Shown here piece after piece: positions 1 through 11,680 of a stretch of DNA of 64,000 nt. Below the pieces are notes generated by a model. It was not told the origin of the DNA and ran no database searches. It saw nothing but the letters and a program-made list of their open reading frames with translations. Origin of the DNA: Polytrichum commune (lineage: Eukaryota > Streptophyta > Polytrichopsida > Polytrichales > Polytrichaceae); NCBI GenBank assembly GCA_950295325.1, contig OX485808.1, positions 31,516,527-31,580,526 of the forward strand, written 5' to 3'. Made by a program: the position numbers and the translations under genes. Positions within the stretch are counted from its first letter, which is position 1. The number at the start of each line of letters is the position of its first letter.

Positions 1-1065
1 GTGGACCCGTCCTCCACATATTTTTAACAACCCTTGACACCTTCTCCCCACGCACGATGAAATTGTCGGTACTTATTAAGCTTATTCGCACAGGAAAGCA
101 AGCTCACAAGGTAGCACAATTGGTGCAACACCGGGACAATAGAAGATACGGCAGGCCCCACTTGCGGTGCATTGGAATTCGGTGCTTATATAATCTATAA
201 CCTCCCCCATTAGGCAAAATTTGGGGACACGAGCGCCGATGAAGCAGGGCCAAGGAAGTGCCCTTGTTACCTTGCGCACTCAAACCCAGCAAGCCAATTC
301 GGAAGAAGGTTCCAATCCTTAACTTATGCAAATGGAACAAACACAGCTTGGCCTTGTTGGAGTCCCTGCACCCTTTATGAAATTTTTAATGTCCCATACT
401 ATTCAGAGTCATGCAAGGCTATTGAATGTTTACGATACGATTCCTTTGAATCCTTTCCTACCACACTGGTTATCCCAATTAGTGTGGGTTCCTATGCGGA
501 GTCACGTAATGTGATAATAATTTAATGAGATTGCAATATTCTATCTGAACAACAGTATTGAACTTTTGTTAGTGAATATCGAATTCATGAGTAAGTAGTT
601 ATTGCACTGAGTAATTTCAAATAGTAACACGCACTAATTGGGATAATCTATGTAGCAAAGCTCAACTAAGTTGTTTGGACAATGCTAAACGTAAACGACT
701 TTACTTGCGAAAATCATCCACTCTTTGTAACAACTTAGAGCGTTGAGTAACTCTAAATAGCATATGACTCTAGATTTCTTAATTGGTGTAGTGGTCCCAA
801 GGAAAAGTGGCCCTAGTATGGGCACTTTGCAATCCACATGCAAGTTTGGCTGTTGGATCTAATGGGAACTATCTCATCCAATTAACAATTGCGTTATCAC
901 AAGCCTTACTGTTTAAAGTTTCAAAAGTGGGGTTGAGAAGAGAAACTTATCAAAGATCAAAGTGAAATTTATTTTTCATTTTAAGGGATCACATAGGCCC
1001 TCTTAATTGTGTACATTACAACGCATCTAAAGATCTTTGTATACTACGAACACATTCCAAATTCA
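1..1065. other. Intergenic DNA, no gene recognised
   Basis: I see no convincing coding sequence here. The short open frames on either strand lack recognisable domains, and none continues through plausible splice sites. Composition is ordinary AT-rich plant intergenic sequence until the G+T-rich tract begins near 1080. Confidence 0.5.
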
Positions 1066-3560
1066 ACTACACAAAAAGAAAAAGAAAAAGTAACGCCCGT
1101 AGCTAGGTGCCGGCGTGAATGTGAGCCCGTTAACCTAGTGTTGATCACGGTTGTCCGTGAGTGGGCTCATGTGTTTGTATATGTTTTCCCATTTCATTGT
1201 GTGCGTGTTTGGGGGGGGGGGGGGGGAGCAACATGTGCTTGTTTGTTTTCAAGTTTTCTTGTGTTTAGGACGAGATTTGTGAGGTATTTGATAGCATTCT
1301 GGTGTATATTCCTCATGAGGGTTTTAATGGTTGGTTTTGGGAGTTTTAAGTTGTTAATTCAATTAATGGAGTGTTTGTGTATGGTGCCTCTAACTCCAAT
1401 TGTGATGGTAATGAGGAAGTAGGTTTTCCATCCATTGTTTTGTAAGGTTTTGATTAGAGGGTCGTATTTAATGTGTTTGTGTGTGAGGGCATGATCGGGG
1501 TATCTATCGTGGCAATATGTGAATTCAATGAGTTGGATTGTGAGTGTGGGGGAGGGTGATATTGGTATTTGTGTGTGATTCGGGATGCCGATTATGCATA
1601 GAATGTTTGGTCGTAATTTGGCTTGGCATTGGCATATTATTTGGGAACATGTACATTTAAAGAGCTAGTCTAGGAATGTTTGTTTGGGTGGTTTGTTGTT
1701 AAGGTTGCTTGCATTGGTCAATGTTGTCAGCCACAAACCCCCACCCTTATGTGTCGTAGTCCGGGTGAGGGAATACCGCTCACATTACATCCAGTAGCCT
1801 CCATTGACCCTTATACCTCAATCAAGGTTTGATGAACATGATTTCCGGATGTAGCGTATGGTGGTTGTTGTTGGGTTGTATATTTTTTGGTTTTTTTGGG
1901 AATATAGTTATGTGTCCTTGTATAAGCCATAGGATTTCAATTTCAAAGTCTTGTGGTGGGGGTTGTAAGAAGTTGGTTAGGTGCAGGAGCTTATTGTGGG
2001 AATATCGGTTTCCTAGCCAATAGAGTCATTCTGTAGTGACGGTGGCCATGTAGTTTCCACCTTGGTCGTATATGTGGGACTCTGCGTCTCCTATTTGTAG
2101 GCTCGGTTTATTTGCGAGGATGTCATCGTCTAGGTTGCACTTTTGTGTGAATAACTTGAGGTTAATGATCTTTAGTGGGGGCGTATGAATTTGTTGTCGT
2201 TTGTTTGGGTTTGGTTGAGGTATGTAGCGTAGGTTTGGGTGGTTTTTTTTTTGGTTTTTTGTTTTAGAGCCTTCATATGGCATTGTAGTAGATTGTGGTC
2301 TAGTAGTATGTTGTCAAGTTGTAGGAGGCCTTCCTCTATGCGCCATTGTTGTGTGGTTCCTCTCGGGGTTTGCCATTGCCATAGGTATGTTAATTTGATG
2401 GCTTGTGCCCCCCCACTTATCTTTTATGGCAGTGGTTTTTGCATTAATTATGGCGGGGATTGTTTGCCCTAGTATGGGTGGTGGTGGGGTGTTTAGGTTA
2501 TGTGCGATGGTTGTGGGTGTCCATTGTGTTGTTTGTGGGTGGTTCCAATGGACTGTGAGTGTTGGCGGGGGAGGAAATAGTGAATGGGCTTGTTGTAATG
2601 CATCTTTGTTGATTTTGGGTGTGTGTTTATGTGTGGTTCGGAATTCCTCTGAGGTTAGCATGGCTCCAGTTTCTTTTTCGGGGATTTGTGGTAGCGTTGT
2701 GATACCGAATATCTAGAGTTTATCTAGGATTGTTTGGATTTTGTCTTTGCATTATTTGTGAGGTTGGCGTATGTCGGGTTGGATCTCCATGCTTGCTCTA
2801 GTGGGGTATTTTTGATGGGGAATGCGCGGTTTGTAGTGGTGGCGTGTATTTCGTATTCTCTTTGTAGTAGGAAGAGTGTTATGGCGATGGGTGACTTGTT
2901 CATGCTTGTTGCTTAAGTTTGGGGAGGTGTAGTGAGCCTCCGTATTGGGCATATATGAATTTGGTTAGGCCTTGGTAGATGATGCCTAGTTGCCCTAGGT
3001 TGTTGAGGGCTTATATTAGTGGTGACTTATGTAGTTTATGTAGTTTGGGAGGAGTGAGGTCATGTTTATGCCAAAATTTTGTGTGGGAGGTGTGGGAGGT
3101 GTGTGAGGATGTTTTCCGTGCTTTTGGGTACATTGCAGATGTATTTAGTTAGTTTGCTAATTGTTTTGATTAACTTCTTAATGTTAGGTTTGGAGAATGG
3201 GACTACGTAGTGAGTGTATGCAATGTGAGGTTGAATGACTGTGTTTTTGTTTGAGGTTGGCTAGAGAAATGGTTAGTAGTTTACTATGTTGTTTGGTTTT
3301 TTGGAGTGTGGTTTCTTTTTGTAGATTCCATTTGAGTGATGGCATTAGGTGGATGTTAAGGTATGTGTGTGGTTGATTTTGTGTGAGGGTGGGGAAATTT
3401 TTGGATTTGTATGTGATGTTTTGCGATTAGATGTATGCCTTGAAGGTGTTGGGTTTAAGTTCAAATTTATTGGGGCAACATGCGATGGCACATTTTGATA
3501 GATTAAGATCCATATATGACCATTCTTCAAATTTTTGTAGTTTGAGTATTTGTCTCTATT
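1066..3560 (-). mobile_element. Decayed LINE (non-LTR retrotransposon), 3' half
   Basis: The plus strand is strikingly G+T-rich, so the minus strand reads as an A+C-rich former coding strand. Minus translation near 3300-3420 gives YLNIHLMPSLKWNLQKETT, matching the YLGIxL...W stretch that follows the palm of LINE reverse transcriptases, and further RT-thumb-like text continues downstream. Many stops and frame changes show it is dead. The 3' end lies near 1066-1090, where the minus strand ends in a T-rich (CTTTTT) tail. A G run at about 1211-1226 interrupts it. The catalytic palm is not in this piece. The family assignment is inference from this motif and the strand bias. Confidence 0.5.
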
Positions 3561-3574
3561 TTTTATGAGTAGAA

Positions 3575-3935
3575 CTATTGCTAACAACAAAAATATGCAT
3601 ACACAACCAAATGAACCTCCCATTGAATTTACAATCCCCACATAAACTACAAAGGGTCCTACAAAAAACAAGTGTAACATCCATATAGATACATACCCCA
3701 TCAAACCTACCCCCCCCCCCCCCCACACTACCATGTCAAATTCTCTAACACATGGAAAAACGCCCCCAAATCAAAAACCCACACCCTTATAAACATCCTC
3801 ACAACCCCACTACTAGCCAAATACAACCACATCCATCCCCCTTAAATTTCACCCAAAACAATGCATGTCCACGGATGATTCTTTCATCCCACCCACCTAA
3901 AACCCTGAAGGCCAAATAGTGGACAATACTACCGG
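3575..3935 (+). mobile_element. Inverted A+C-rich piece, probably the 5' part of the same LINE
   Basis: Strand bias flips abruptly near 3560. Here the plus strand is A+C-rich, like the coding strand of the adjacent LINE piece, and includes a C run at about 3710-3724. A 5' segment inverted relative to the 3' segment is what twin priming of a LINE produces. No domain is recognisable in this segment, and I found no clear target duplication. Confidence 0.3.
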
Positions 3936-3956
3936 ATTAGGAACATACAACCCCAA

Positions 3957-4900
3957 TGTCGCACACCTCTCCATGAGGAGCGCCCAAAACACCATGGGCA
4001 CGAGGGGGACTTTGGAGTGACACCCATGACTTGTGACACCGTTGGTGAGAGGGCCCAAGTGATCCTAGTGTAGGTAAGGGTGTTGGGAATGCCTCCCACC
4101 CATGGAAATTAGGATTCACGAGGGTAAGGCCATAAGCTATGCGTAGCTTATTGCATGCGGACTTTAAAATGCTCAAAAACACCTTAATAAGATATGTGAG
4201 TTATGAGATATGACAATTTGAGTGGGGCACTATCCCAGGACAACGCCCTAGGACGACAATGGCCTAGGAGTGGCTATCGGGACTGCCAAGGTTTGAACAT
4301 GAATAACTTCTTGAATACTTGCCCAAATGGGGCAAGTGAGGAATGGTTGCATGTGAGCATCAAAGATCATACAAGGAAGTTATGTTATTTTGAAGTTGTT
4401 GGGGGCCTCCAATCCAAGAGGCTAAGGGAAAATGTCTACTTGGCCCCAACTCTTGGTAGAGAGACAAAAAATTTCTTGACATTTAGGTAGGGGCCCTACG
4501 AAAAATCCTGGAGCCTTATATGAGTGAGGCGGTGTGGTTGGCCAAACCCACTTGAGGCCGAACGGCATGGCCTCCACGGGTATTAGCCCAACATGGGGGC
4601 CTAGTTGCCTAGTTGCCTAGTATGATTTAGGTTGTTATAGTGTTGTTCCGGCAAGATGATGATCAAATAAAAAATGAACTTCCATGGATGGAAGTCCACA
4701 TCTAAGCATTGATTAATGATTAAGCGGTGAGTCCCGAATTCAAGTATATGAGGGTTGGTCCCCCACTTATGAACTAAGAGGTCCGCAGTATTGAGAGCTA
4801 ACCATTTGCATGGCAGAACGCGAAGGGTTAGCACTCGTGACCATTACTAGAATTGAAAAATGACTAGGATAGTTAAAGGGGGCTAGCAAGGGTTGCAACA
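3957..4900 (-). mobile_element. LTR-A family, solo LTR, copy A
   Basis: This 944-bp unit begins TGTCGCACACCTCTCC and ends GGTTGCAACA, so it has TG...CA ends. It matches in reverse the unit at 23615-24568 and in direct orientation the one at 32518-33459 along its whole length. Flanks are cccaa and ctaaa, so the 5-bp target duplication is at best degenerate. No coding sequence is evident. Calling it an LTR rests on the ends, the length and the clean 5-bp duplication of copy E. Confidence 0.65.
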
Positions 4901-6775
4901 CTAAACAACAAGACTAAAATATCAGAAAGACTTCCATGCTACCAAAACATCCTATACACAAAGCTTAATGCAATATTCATTGCCATCATAGTCATACAAA
5001 GTACCCAACTAGACACGTACATAAATACAAATAGCCTCATTAGCATATTTTTAATCAACAACCATATTCATAACACAACACAACATCACCATCCAAACAA
5101 ATTACTAATAATAGAATTCGTAAAACAAATACATTGGATCCCACCTTAATGAATTTGGAAACTACTAAAACACCACCAAAGCCCACCTCTTCAAAGAGGT
5201 AAAATACCTTAAGTTGCATCATGGACAACCGCTATCAACATTAGGTCAAGGACCTCACATTCACGCTAGTACCTAGTTACATGTTGTAGTCTAGTTTTTG
5301 GTTACAAACAAACCCAGGGATCCACTGAGAGAAGACTTGAAATGTGATCTTTATATCGTCTAGGTGTCTCATATAAGTTTTATTAGGAGAACACAAGGTT
5401 ATTTCACTTTATTTAGGGTTATGACTTACAATTGAATTATGGGTGAGGGGTAAAAGATTATAAATCTCTCCCTATCCGTACTTGCAACTGTGACGGTCAC
5501 TCACCTCACTTTATTTACCCCGTTAATAATCTGGTTGTGAGTTCATTTTAATTGAACTAGGTGCGGTGCATTAACATAGGCACAACCATCGTCCATTGAT
5601 TTGCATAAAGTATCTCATTTGTCTTTGTTTACCAAAGCCGAGGGCACTTTGACGTAATCAATGGTCTCGTGTTAATTAGATCTACTTAATTTGAACTTGA
5701 AATATCATTACAATTCTTGCAAATTCTTTTTTAGTCAAGATAATTAATTACTCAGTCCATTGCCTAACTAATGAATAGAATAATTAACAAGTGGACCAAG
5801 TGGTACAGTCTTTGTCTTTACACTAACTTCGGTATATTAGAACATGCTCCTCCCACATTGCTCTTCATCGTCACTGGCCATAGTCTAGTGCCCTTTCGGC
5901 ACTATCTTCAAATCTGCCAAAAGTTAGAAACTCTTGAATTCGATGGCACAAGACACTTGAGTCGATAGCCTCTCCTGCTTCCCTCAGACTTACACTTCGC
6001 TTGTATCTTCTTCTCCTATTGACCTAGCTAATGGCTTGGCCAGAGATGATTGCCTCAACCGTTCAGAGATTACAAATTGAATTCTGACTTATTAGACTAT
6101 GGGGTGAAGAATGGTTTTTGGATCAATTCAATTGACACCATGAATCCTACCAATCTCAAAGTAGGAATCATTACAAGTTAATCGTAGTCTCCACAAAATG
6201 ACACGGTGATCCTTGTTTTATCCAATTTTTCTCCATCTTAGACCATAGTATGGCACCCAAGAGAAGTCACTTAATGCACAATATAGAAATTATGATTTCA
6301 TCACCAAAATATCGACACACACACTTTCCCAAAGACTTATCGAAGAATCGCATGTTACCAATTACTCAATTTCAATAACATGTGTACTTTCTACCCAATC
6401 AGCATGTGGGCCAGTTCACTCACCCTGGCCACACCTTCTTACGCTCAATCACAAACAATCAATTTGCAATCGGATAGTGCGCATAGAGAGAAAGAAACAT
6501 ATGTAGCATTTTAATTCATTGGATTCAAATTGGCTCAAATGCCAAACAATTCAATGTAGTCAAATACTGCAGGTCAATAAATACACCAGACTATTGGCCT
6601 CTCTGCAATATCAAAGAAAATTAACTCCACACGTCAATGGCCTGAAATTTGCAAAAAAAATAAAAAAATATCCGCCCTTCTCCCTCAAGTATTCATACTA
6701 TATAGTTTTTCAGGGTTGCATCTTAGCAACCCTCCCTATCAGGTCATAGTCTTAATAAATTTGCCCCTTTCCTAT
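4901..6775. other. Gene-free stretch
   Basis: About 1.9 kb of AT-rich DNA with no long frame, no recognisable protein motif and no clear match to the other repeat families in the window. The LTR-A copy ends at its left edge and a transposon-like inverted end begins at its right edge. Confidence 0.5.
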
Positions 6776-6778
6776 CTC

Positions 6779-6808
6779 TAGAGGGTAGATGCATGGTTGA
6801 GTGGCTCA
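6779..6808 (+). repeat. Outer left inverted end (L1) of a candidate DNA transposon
   Basis: It contains GATGCATGGTTGAGTGGCTC, matching the reverse complement of the right end near 21850-21874 at 25 of 26 positions over the core. It is followed by an AT-rich spacer and a CCATACCC motif also seen after the second left end near 11448. TAGA lies just outside on both sides (ctctaga here, tagagct at the right), a possible 4-bp target duplication. Confidence 0.55.
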
Positions 6809-7149
6809 ATACCAGACCATACCCTGTTTTTTTTAACTCCATACCCTTCAAATTGTATGACCACACGTGTAAAAGAACCGTCATCCAAATCTGCTCCGTC
6901 ATTCATTCGACCATGATGGAGTTTCAAACTTGTTGGCGGGCATGTGTCACAGCCGTTAGATGGAACCCGATCGTGTGGCCCTGAATGAGTAGGGTTTGAA
7001 GAGCATGGTCTCCCTTTGTCGCATGTGTTGTCCTCTCTTCCCGGAGGCCTGTCGCACGCGGAGCTGTATGCTGTCACGTTTTGTCGCATTCGAGAGTCGA
7101 TTACGGAGACGTCCTCTTAGGCTGTTACGGTGACGTGAAGGTGTACGCC

Positions 7150-10100
7150 ATGTCCGACTCGGAGGACTCGCGGGAGGAGCTGGAGGAGAGGCTACGCTGT
7201 CCAAAACGAGGTGCGAAGAAGAGCAGCTGGGTGGATCCACTGTATGCTTGTCAGCCTGAGATCCTGTGGGATCGAAAGTCAGTAGTGACAAGGGATTGGT
7301 TTGCAGAGAAATACAACTTGTGCAACAGAGGAATCACCCCGAAACAGATTAAGATTGGGCACCATTTAGAGGAGGCGGATGTGGAAAGCTTGTTTGGGCC
7401 GCGGCAGAATGGCAATGGCTATCGATACGCTACAATGGACGAGGAGTTTGTGCATAAGGTGGAGACAATGTGGATGATTTGCCACCAAAAAACAGTGGTG
7501 CCCAACACCCGCATGGTGAACGTCTCCGAGGCAAAAGGGTTTGCGTACGAGATTGTGAAGAAAAAAGAAACTAACTGGGCCCTTTTCGCAGAGTGGACCT
7601 GTCGGGATCAGTTGAAGAAGTTGCGGGCAAAGGAAGAGGACGCCGCAAAGTCCAAGGGGATTTCTCTGAAGGGAGAGGTGGATTCGGAGAAGGAGTGTCA
7701 GCTGGGCAAAGAGAATTGCTCGCGAGATCAGGTGCCCGGCTCCGGGATCAATTGTGCAGGCATCATACCGCAACGAGGTCACAAAATATCTTTTTTGGGA
7801 AAAATTGCTAAGTCTATCGGAGAATGGAGTCTGTGCTTGAAGACGTTGGATCGGGAGTCCCTGGGCTTGGATGGGTACGTGCAGGTTCTCTTCGCCGAAA
7901 AAGAAGAGGCCAGAATGACCTTGCATAACGTCTCCGGCCAAGTGGAGTATGGCCGCAAGCTCATTTCCGACGCTCAATCGAAGCTATAGGAGTTGGAGGC
8001 AGAGCGGGATGCCTTGAGGGCTAAGCTGGTCTCGGTGAGGCCAGAAGACAGTGGGCTGGTCTTCATACACCGAGATCTTGAAGGCCTCCAGCTCCAAGTG
8101 GATGCACAAAAATCAATTCTGGCCGTGTTTGAGGAGACTTGCGGTGGTGGGCAGGCAGAGATAGTGGAGTTGGCGAAATTGACCGCTGCTGAGGAAGCCT
8201 GGAGCAACGCTAAGACGAGGCAGTTCTTGTGGAGCCGTCACCGACTTGCACTCCAATCTCAGCTGCGAGGCATGCGGGCTGGCTACGAACGTCCCACCAC
8301 AACACCTGTGCCGTTGCCGGCTATCCACAGCGACTGGGGTCAGGAGCCTATCGCCACTCACACAATCCAGGTGGGTGTGTGCCCATTTTGTTTGCAGGGC
8401 TTTCAACCGGCGTGGGATTGTCGCTTAGCCTCCTGCCGCCACGCTTACCATTCATGGTGTGCACTCACGCATTTCAGTGAGTCCACCAAATGCATCCACA
8501 AAGACTGTGCCATGGAGATGCACAAGGATTGGTGGATCTGCACAGGGATTCAGAAGCCCGTGGTGGGGAAGGATGGAGTCGTCATGGTTGCAGCTTGGGA
8601 GAGAGCACCTCTTACACGTAATCCCCTCACTCCCCTCATTTTGTGTCCATTTTGAGTTTATCATGCTGCTGTTGGTACATCGTTATGGTTTGGGGACATC
8701 ATGTTGGTTTAGGTATATGCTGTGTACTTTTTTGGGGGGGGGAAACATAACCACACCTGCGTGTTCCATGGTTGTGGAAATTGGAGGTTGGCACTTGCTT
8801 CGCTTGCACTCCTGGACTCCTGGACTTTGTAGCTGCACACATGGATTAGTCGTGAGCAAAATCCACTTCTCTCTTCTGATTGTGGGTTGGACGTTGTACT
8901 TGATGGGAATTTAAGAATACATGAGGCGTTTTATGGACCCTGCATTGTTTGTATTGATTGGAAGAAGCCAACATTCAGTAGTATGTAGGGTTCATGGGTT
9001 TCAGTGTTAGGGTGTGGTGGAAATGGACTTTAATCCCTCTCATGTCCAGGTCCACACAGAGAAAAAGAGGAGTTAGGGGTTACTTTGAAAATTCTGGCAT
9101 AGTTCAGAAGGTGTTTGTTGTGGTATTGATTGTATTGAGCCAATATGATGTTGTATGTACTTCCAATGGTCTTCAGTGTTTAGGGTTAGGTGGGAATGGG
9201 CTTCAGTCCCTCTCATGTGGATGTCCACTGACATCAAATGTGAAGTTTAGGGTTCATTTGAAAATTTTGGCATCGTAGTATACCAGTGCAGAGGTTTGCC
9301 ATGTACTATAGGGTTTGTGGACAGTGCAGTGTTCAAACTGGCTTCTTAGTGATTGTTGGAGTTGATTATGGAATACACGGGACGCCCTTCAATGTCTATA
9401 ACTTTTGGAAGAGTCTTATGGAAGCATCATATAGAAATTTTGACTGTGTTGGGACAGTCCTGGATGTCAAAGAAGGGGAATGGATTTCTATATATCCTGG
9501 GTGGATAACCATTGACTTGTATGTAGAGTTCGATGTGATATTGATATATTGTGGCTTACATGGACTTTGAACTCCAGGAAGTGGATGTGTACTGACTACT
9601 AATGGGTGTGGTCATGGAAGGGTTTGTCACCGGGGTTTATGGGATCGCAATTCCTATATTGCTAAACCCTGTCATCATCTCTGGTTCCCTAATCGTTGTC
9701 TGTGTGCAGACCTTGGACAAACCTCCCGAACGATTTCTGGGGTTGATAAGGTGCGGGAACCAACTCCTTCACGTACTCCAAGACCCTCCGTTGGAAGCTT
9801 TCAAGACTTGGCCGGCAGGATGCCCCGCCAAGATGACGATGTGGCCAACATGGTAACCCCCCCACCGAAACCGCAGCCACATTCCAGCCGAATGGCACCT
9901 CCTGCCACTCGTGAGCTCGCAGTTCCAAAAATGCAGGCACCCGTTGCGCAATATGATTCCATCATATTCGAGACCGAGGCTGACGCCACTTCCGATGAGT
10001 TGCAGTTTCAAGAGAGGCGCACAAAATCCAAAAACAACGTGCAGTGGGAAGAGAGGGTCTCCTGCGGTGACGAGGAAGTCAATGGGCGGTTGAAGAGAAA

Positions 10101-10491
10101 AAAGGGCCACCAACGGGTTCAGCCACAGGAGAAGGAGGTTCGCATCAACTTACCAGAGGCAGACGTATCTCAAAAGAGGAAGTCGAATCTGGGCAGTTCC
10201 AAGCGAGGTACTCAATCACAGACCCCTCGTGATTTTGAGGGCGACACTGTGGAATTCTCAACGGACGAGACCGACGATGGCGGGGGTTCGGAGGATGATT
10301 TTCAAGACAGGGAAACCCTGTCCCAGCTATGTTTTAGGCAGAAGGACTCCCACATTGATCGGTTCCTGAGAGGTGAGAGTGATGAAGATGACCGCACAAA
10401 TTCACCTGTGAACAAGGGGAAGAAATTGACCCTTGCTAAGCGAAAACCTATTTCCACGAGGACCAGATCGTCCCAGCGGCAGAGGCCTTAA
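7150..10491 (+). pseudogene. Coiled-coil/RING-like zinc-finger protein, two exons, one in-frame stop
   Basis: The first ATG in frame is 7150. Exon 1 is 7150-8617 (donor C|GTAATC) and exon 2 is 9710-10491 (acceptor tgtgtgcag). The split codon CAC restores the frame, giving about 750 codons. The only break is TAG at 7987-7989, with the same frame open on both sides. Order: conserved-looking N-terminal block (about residues 30-170), coiled coil (about 260-340), then a degenerate RING finger near 410-460 with CPFC, ASCRHAYHSWC and CIHKDC. Exon 2 is charged, with acidic runs and KRK-type basic patches suggesting a nuclear protein. Similar CxxC...CxHxYHxWC proteins occur as multicopy genes in mosses and lycophytes. 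Function unknown. It lies just inside the outer left end of the candidate transposon. Either a one-base nonsense lesion or readthrough is possible; I favour a lesion. Confidence 0.6.
8985..9295 (+). repeat. Imperfect tandem repeat inside the intron
   Basis: Two units about 180 bp apart share a core with tcagtg, ggtgGgAATGG, CCCTCTCATG, a short spacer and TTTGAAAATT.TGGCAT. A weaker third unit follows near 9550. They lie in the 1,092-bp intron 8618-9709 of the RING-like gene and carry no reading frame of note. Confidence 0.45.
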
Positions 10492-11444
10492 GGATTCAGG
10501 TTTAGGGGTCTTTGCATATCCTATGGGAATTTTGTCTGTGGTTGGGCAGGAGGTTGCAGTGAAGATTGCATTATCTTCACGGTTTTGTGATAGTTGACTC
10601 TAGGGTGATGGGAAAGGGCTTTATTCCAAGATATAGCTAGGTAAGAGTCAGCTGTCAAGCACTGAGAGCTTGTCACTTGGCTTTATTCTTGAATCAAGGT
10701 CCTTGATCTTATGAACCTTGAAATATGGAATTATTTTTGAACCTACAAGGAAATAGAACGTTCTTGAGTGTCCTCATGTATTCTTTGAATTTCTTCTTTT
10801 GCGATTGTCCTCAAGTATTCTTTGAAAGTCTCCTCTTGCATCTCAGGTGCCCAAGTGGAATTTCTATGCATAGAATTGCAGGCCCTGTTTTATTATAAAT
10901 GTCTCAAATTCAAGTACAGTATGAGAATGTCATGGTACATCTAAGTGGAATTTAAAACTAAGATGATGGCATTTACCCTATGCTGTGACATTGTTTTGTT
11001 TTTAGAAGCTGCCATGGTCTTATGATAACATATAGAACATATTATCCATGTCTGGGATGATCAGAGAGTGGACCTGTAGCCCCTGTGAATTGGCTGGTAA
11101 TTAGATGGCATTGGTAGTGCCAAGTCGAACTCATTCTAAAAAGCTGTTTTTTGGTTTGAGTATTGGATGAAGAACTGGTTTTCCACATAAAGTTCATCGC
11201 TTTTGAAACAATGGCTGCTTGAAATTCAGTCGCCTCGGAACATTTGGCTATGTTTTCGGCACAACAGGCTTGAAGATGAGTGAATGCGCAGGAACACATG
11301 GGAATTCAAGCAACCCCAGGTGTTGGAGTCTAAGCGATGGGAGCAGTGTCAAATGCCCTTCAATGCAGAGAATTATGGTTCAAAAATCCTGGGCCAAAGA
11401 GAGGGAGAAACCTCACCAACAGAGAGGTAGATGGGACTCAAAAC
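10492..11444. other. Downstream region of the RING-like gene, no gene
   Basis: About 950 bp with no coding signal that I can support. It probably contains the 3' untranslated region. It ends at a second copy of the transposon-like left end. Confidence 0.45.
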
Positions 11445-11446
11445 CC

Positions 11447-11480
11447 CTAGGGTGGATGCATGGTTGAGTGGACCAATACC
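11447..11480 (+). repeat. Inner left inverted end (L2)
   Basis: Starting at CTAGGGTGGATGCATGG, this is identical for 25 bases to the reverse complement of the right end that finishes near 21874. It also aligns for about 85 bp with the outer left end at 6779, including AATACC, CCATAC, a T run and a second CCATACCC. CTAG is palindromic and sits at both outer edges, so it may be target duplication or part of the inverted repeat. Confidence 0.6.
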
Positions 11481-11680
11481 GGTCCATACTTTTTTTTTTT
11501 AAAGTCCATACCCCTGAAAGTTGAGACCGAAGACACTCAAAGTTTCAGCACTCTTGTTGCTAAGTGCTGGGTCCGGAAACTAAGATTATGAGATTCAATG
11601 TTCATACAAAAGTAAGAACAATTACAAAGTTAAAGAAATGGATAAACAAACAACTCTATTACTAATTACATAAATATATA

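Noticed and set aside
2026-2952. Several minus-strand frames of 60-115 codons rich in Thr/Pro/His/Asn
   Set aside because: They follow from the A+C-rich composition, which rarely forms stop codons. They belong to a decayed LINE and are not separate genes.
7366-7977. A 203-codon minus-strand frame opposite the RING-like gene
   Set aside because: Codon-bias shadow of the plus-strand gene, and it lacks any family resemblance.
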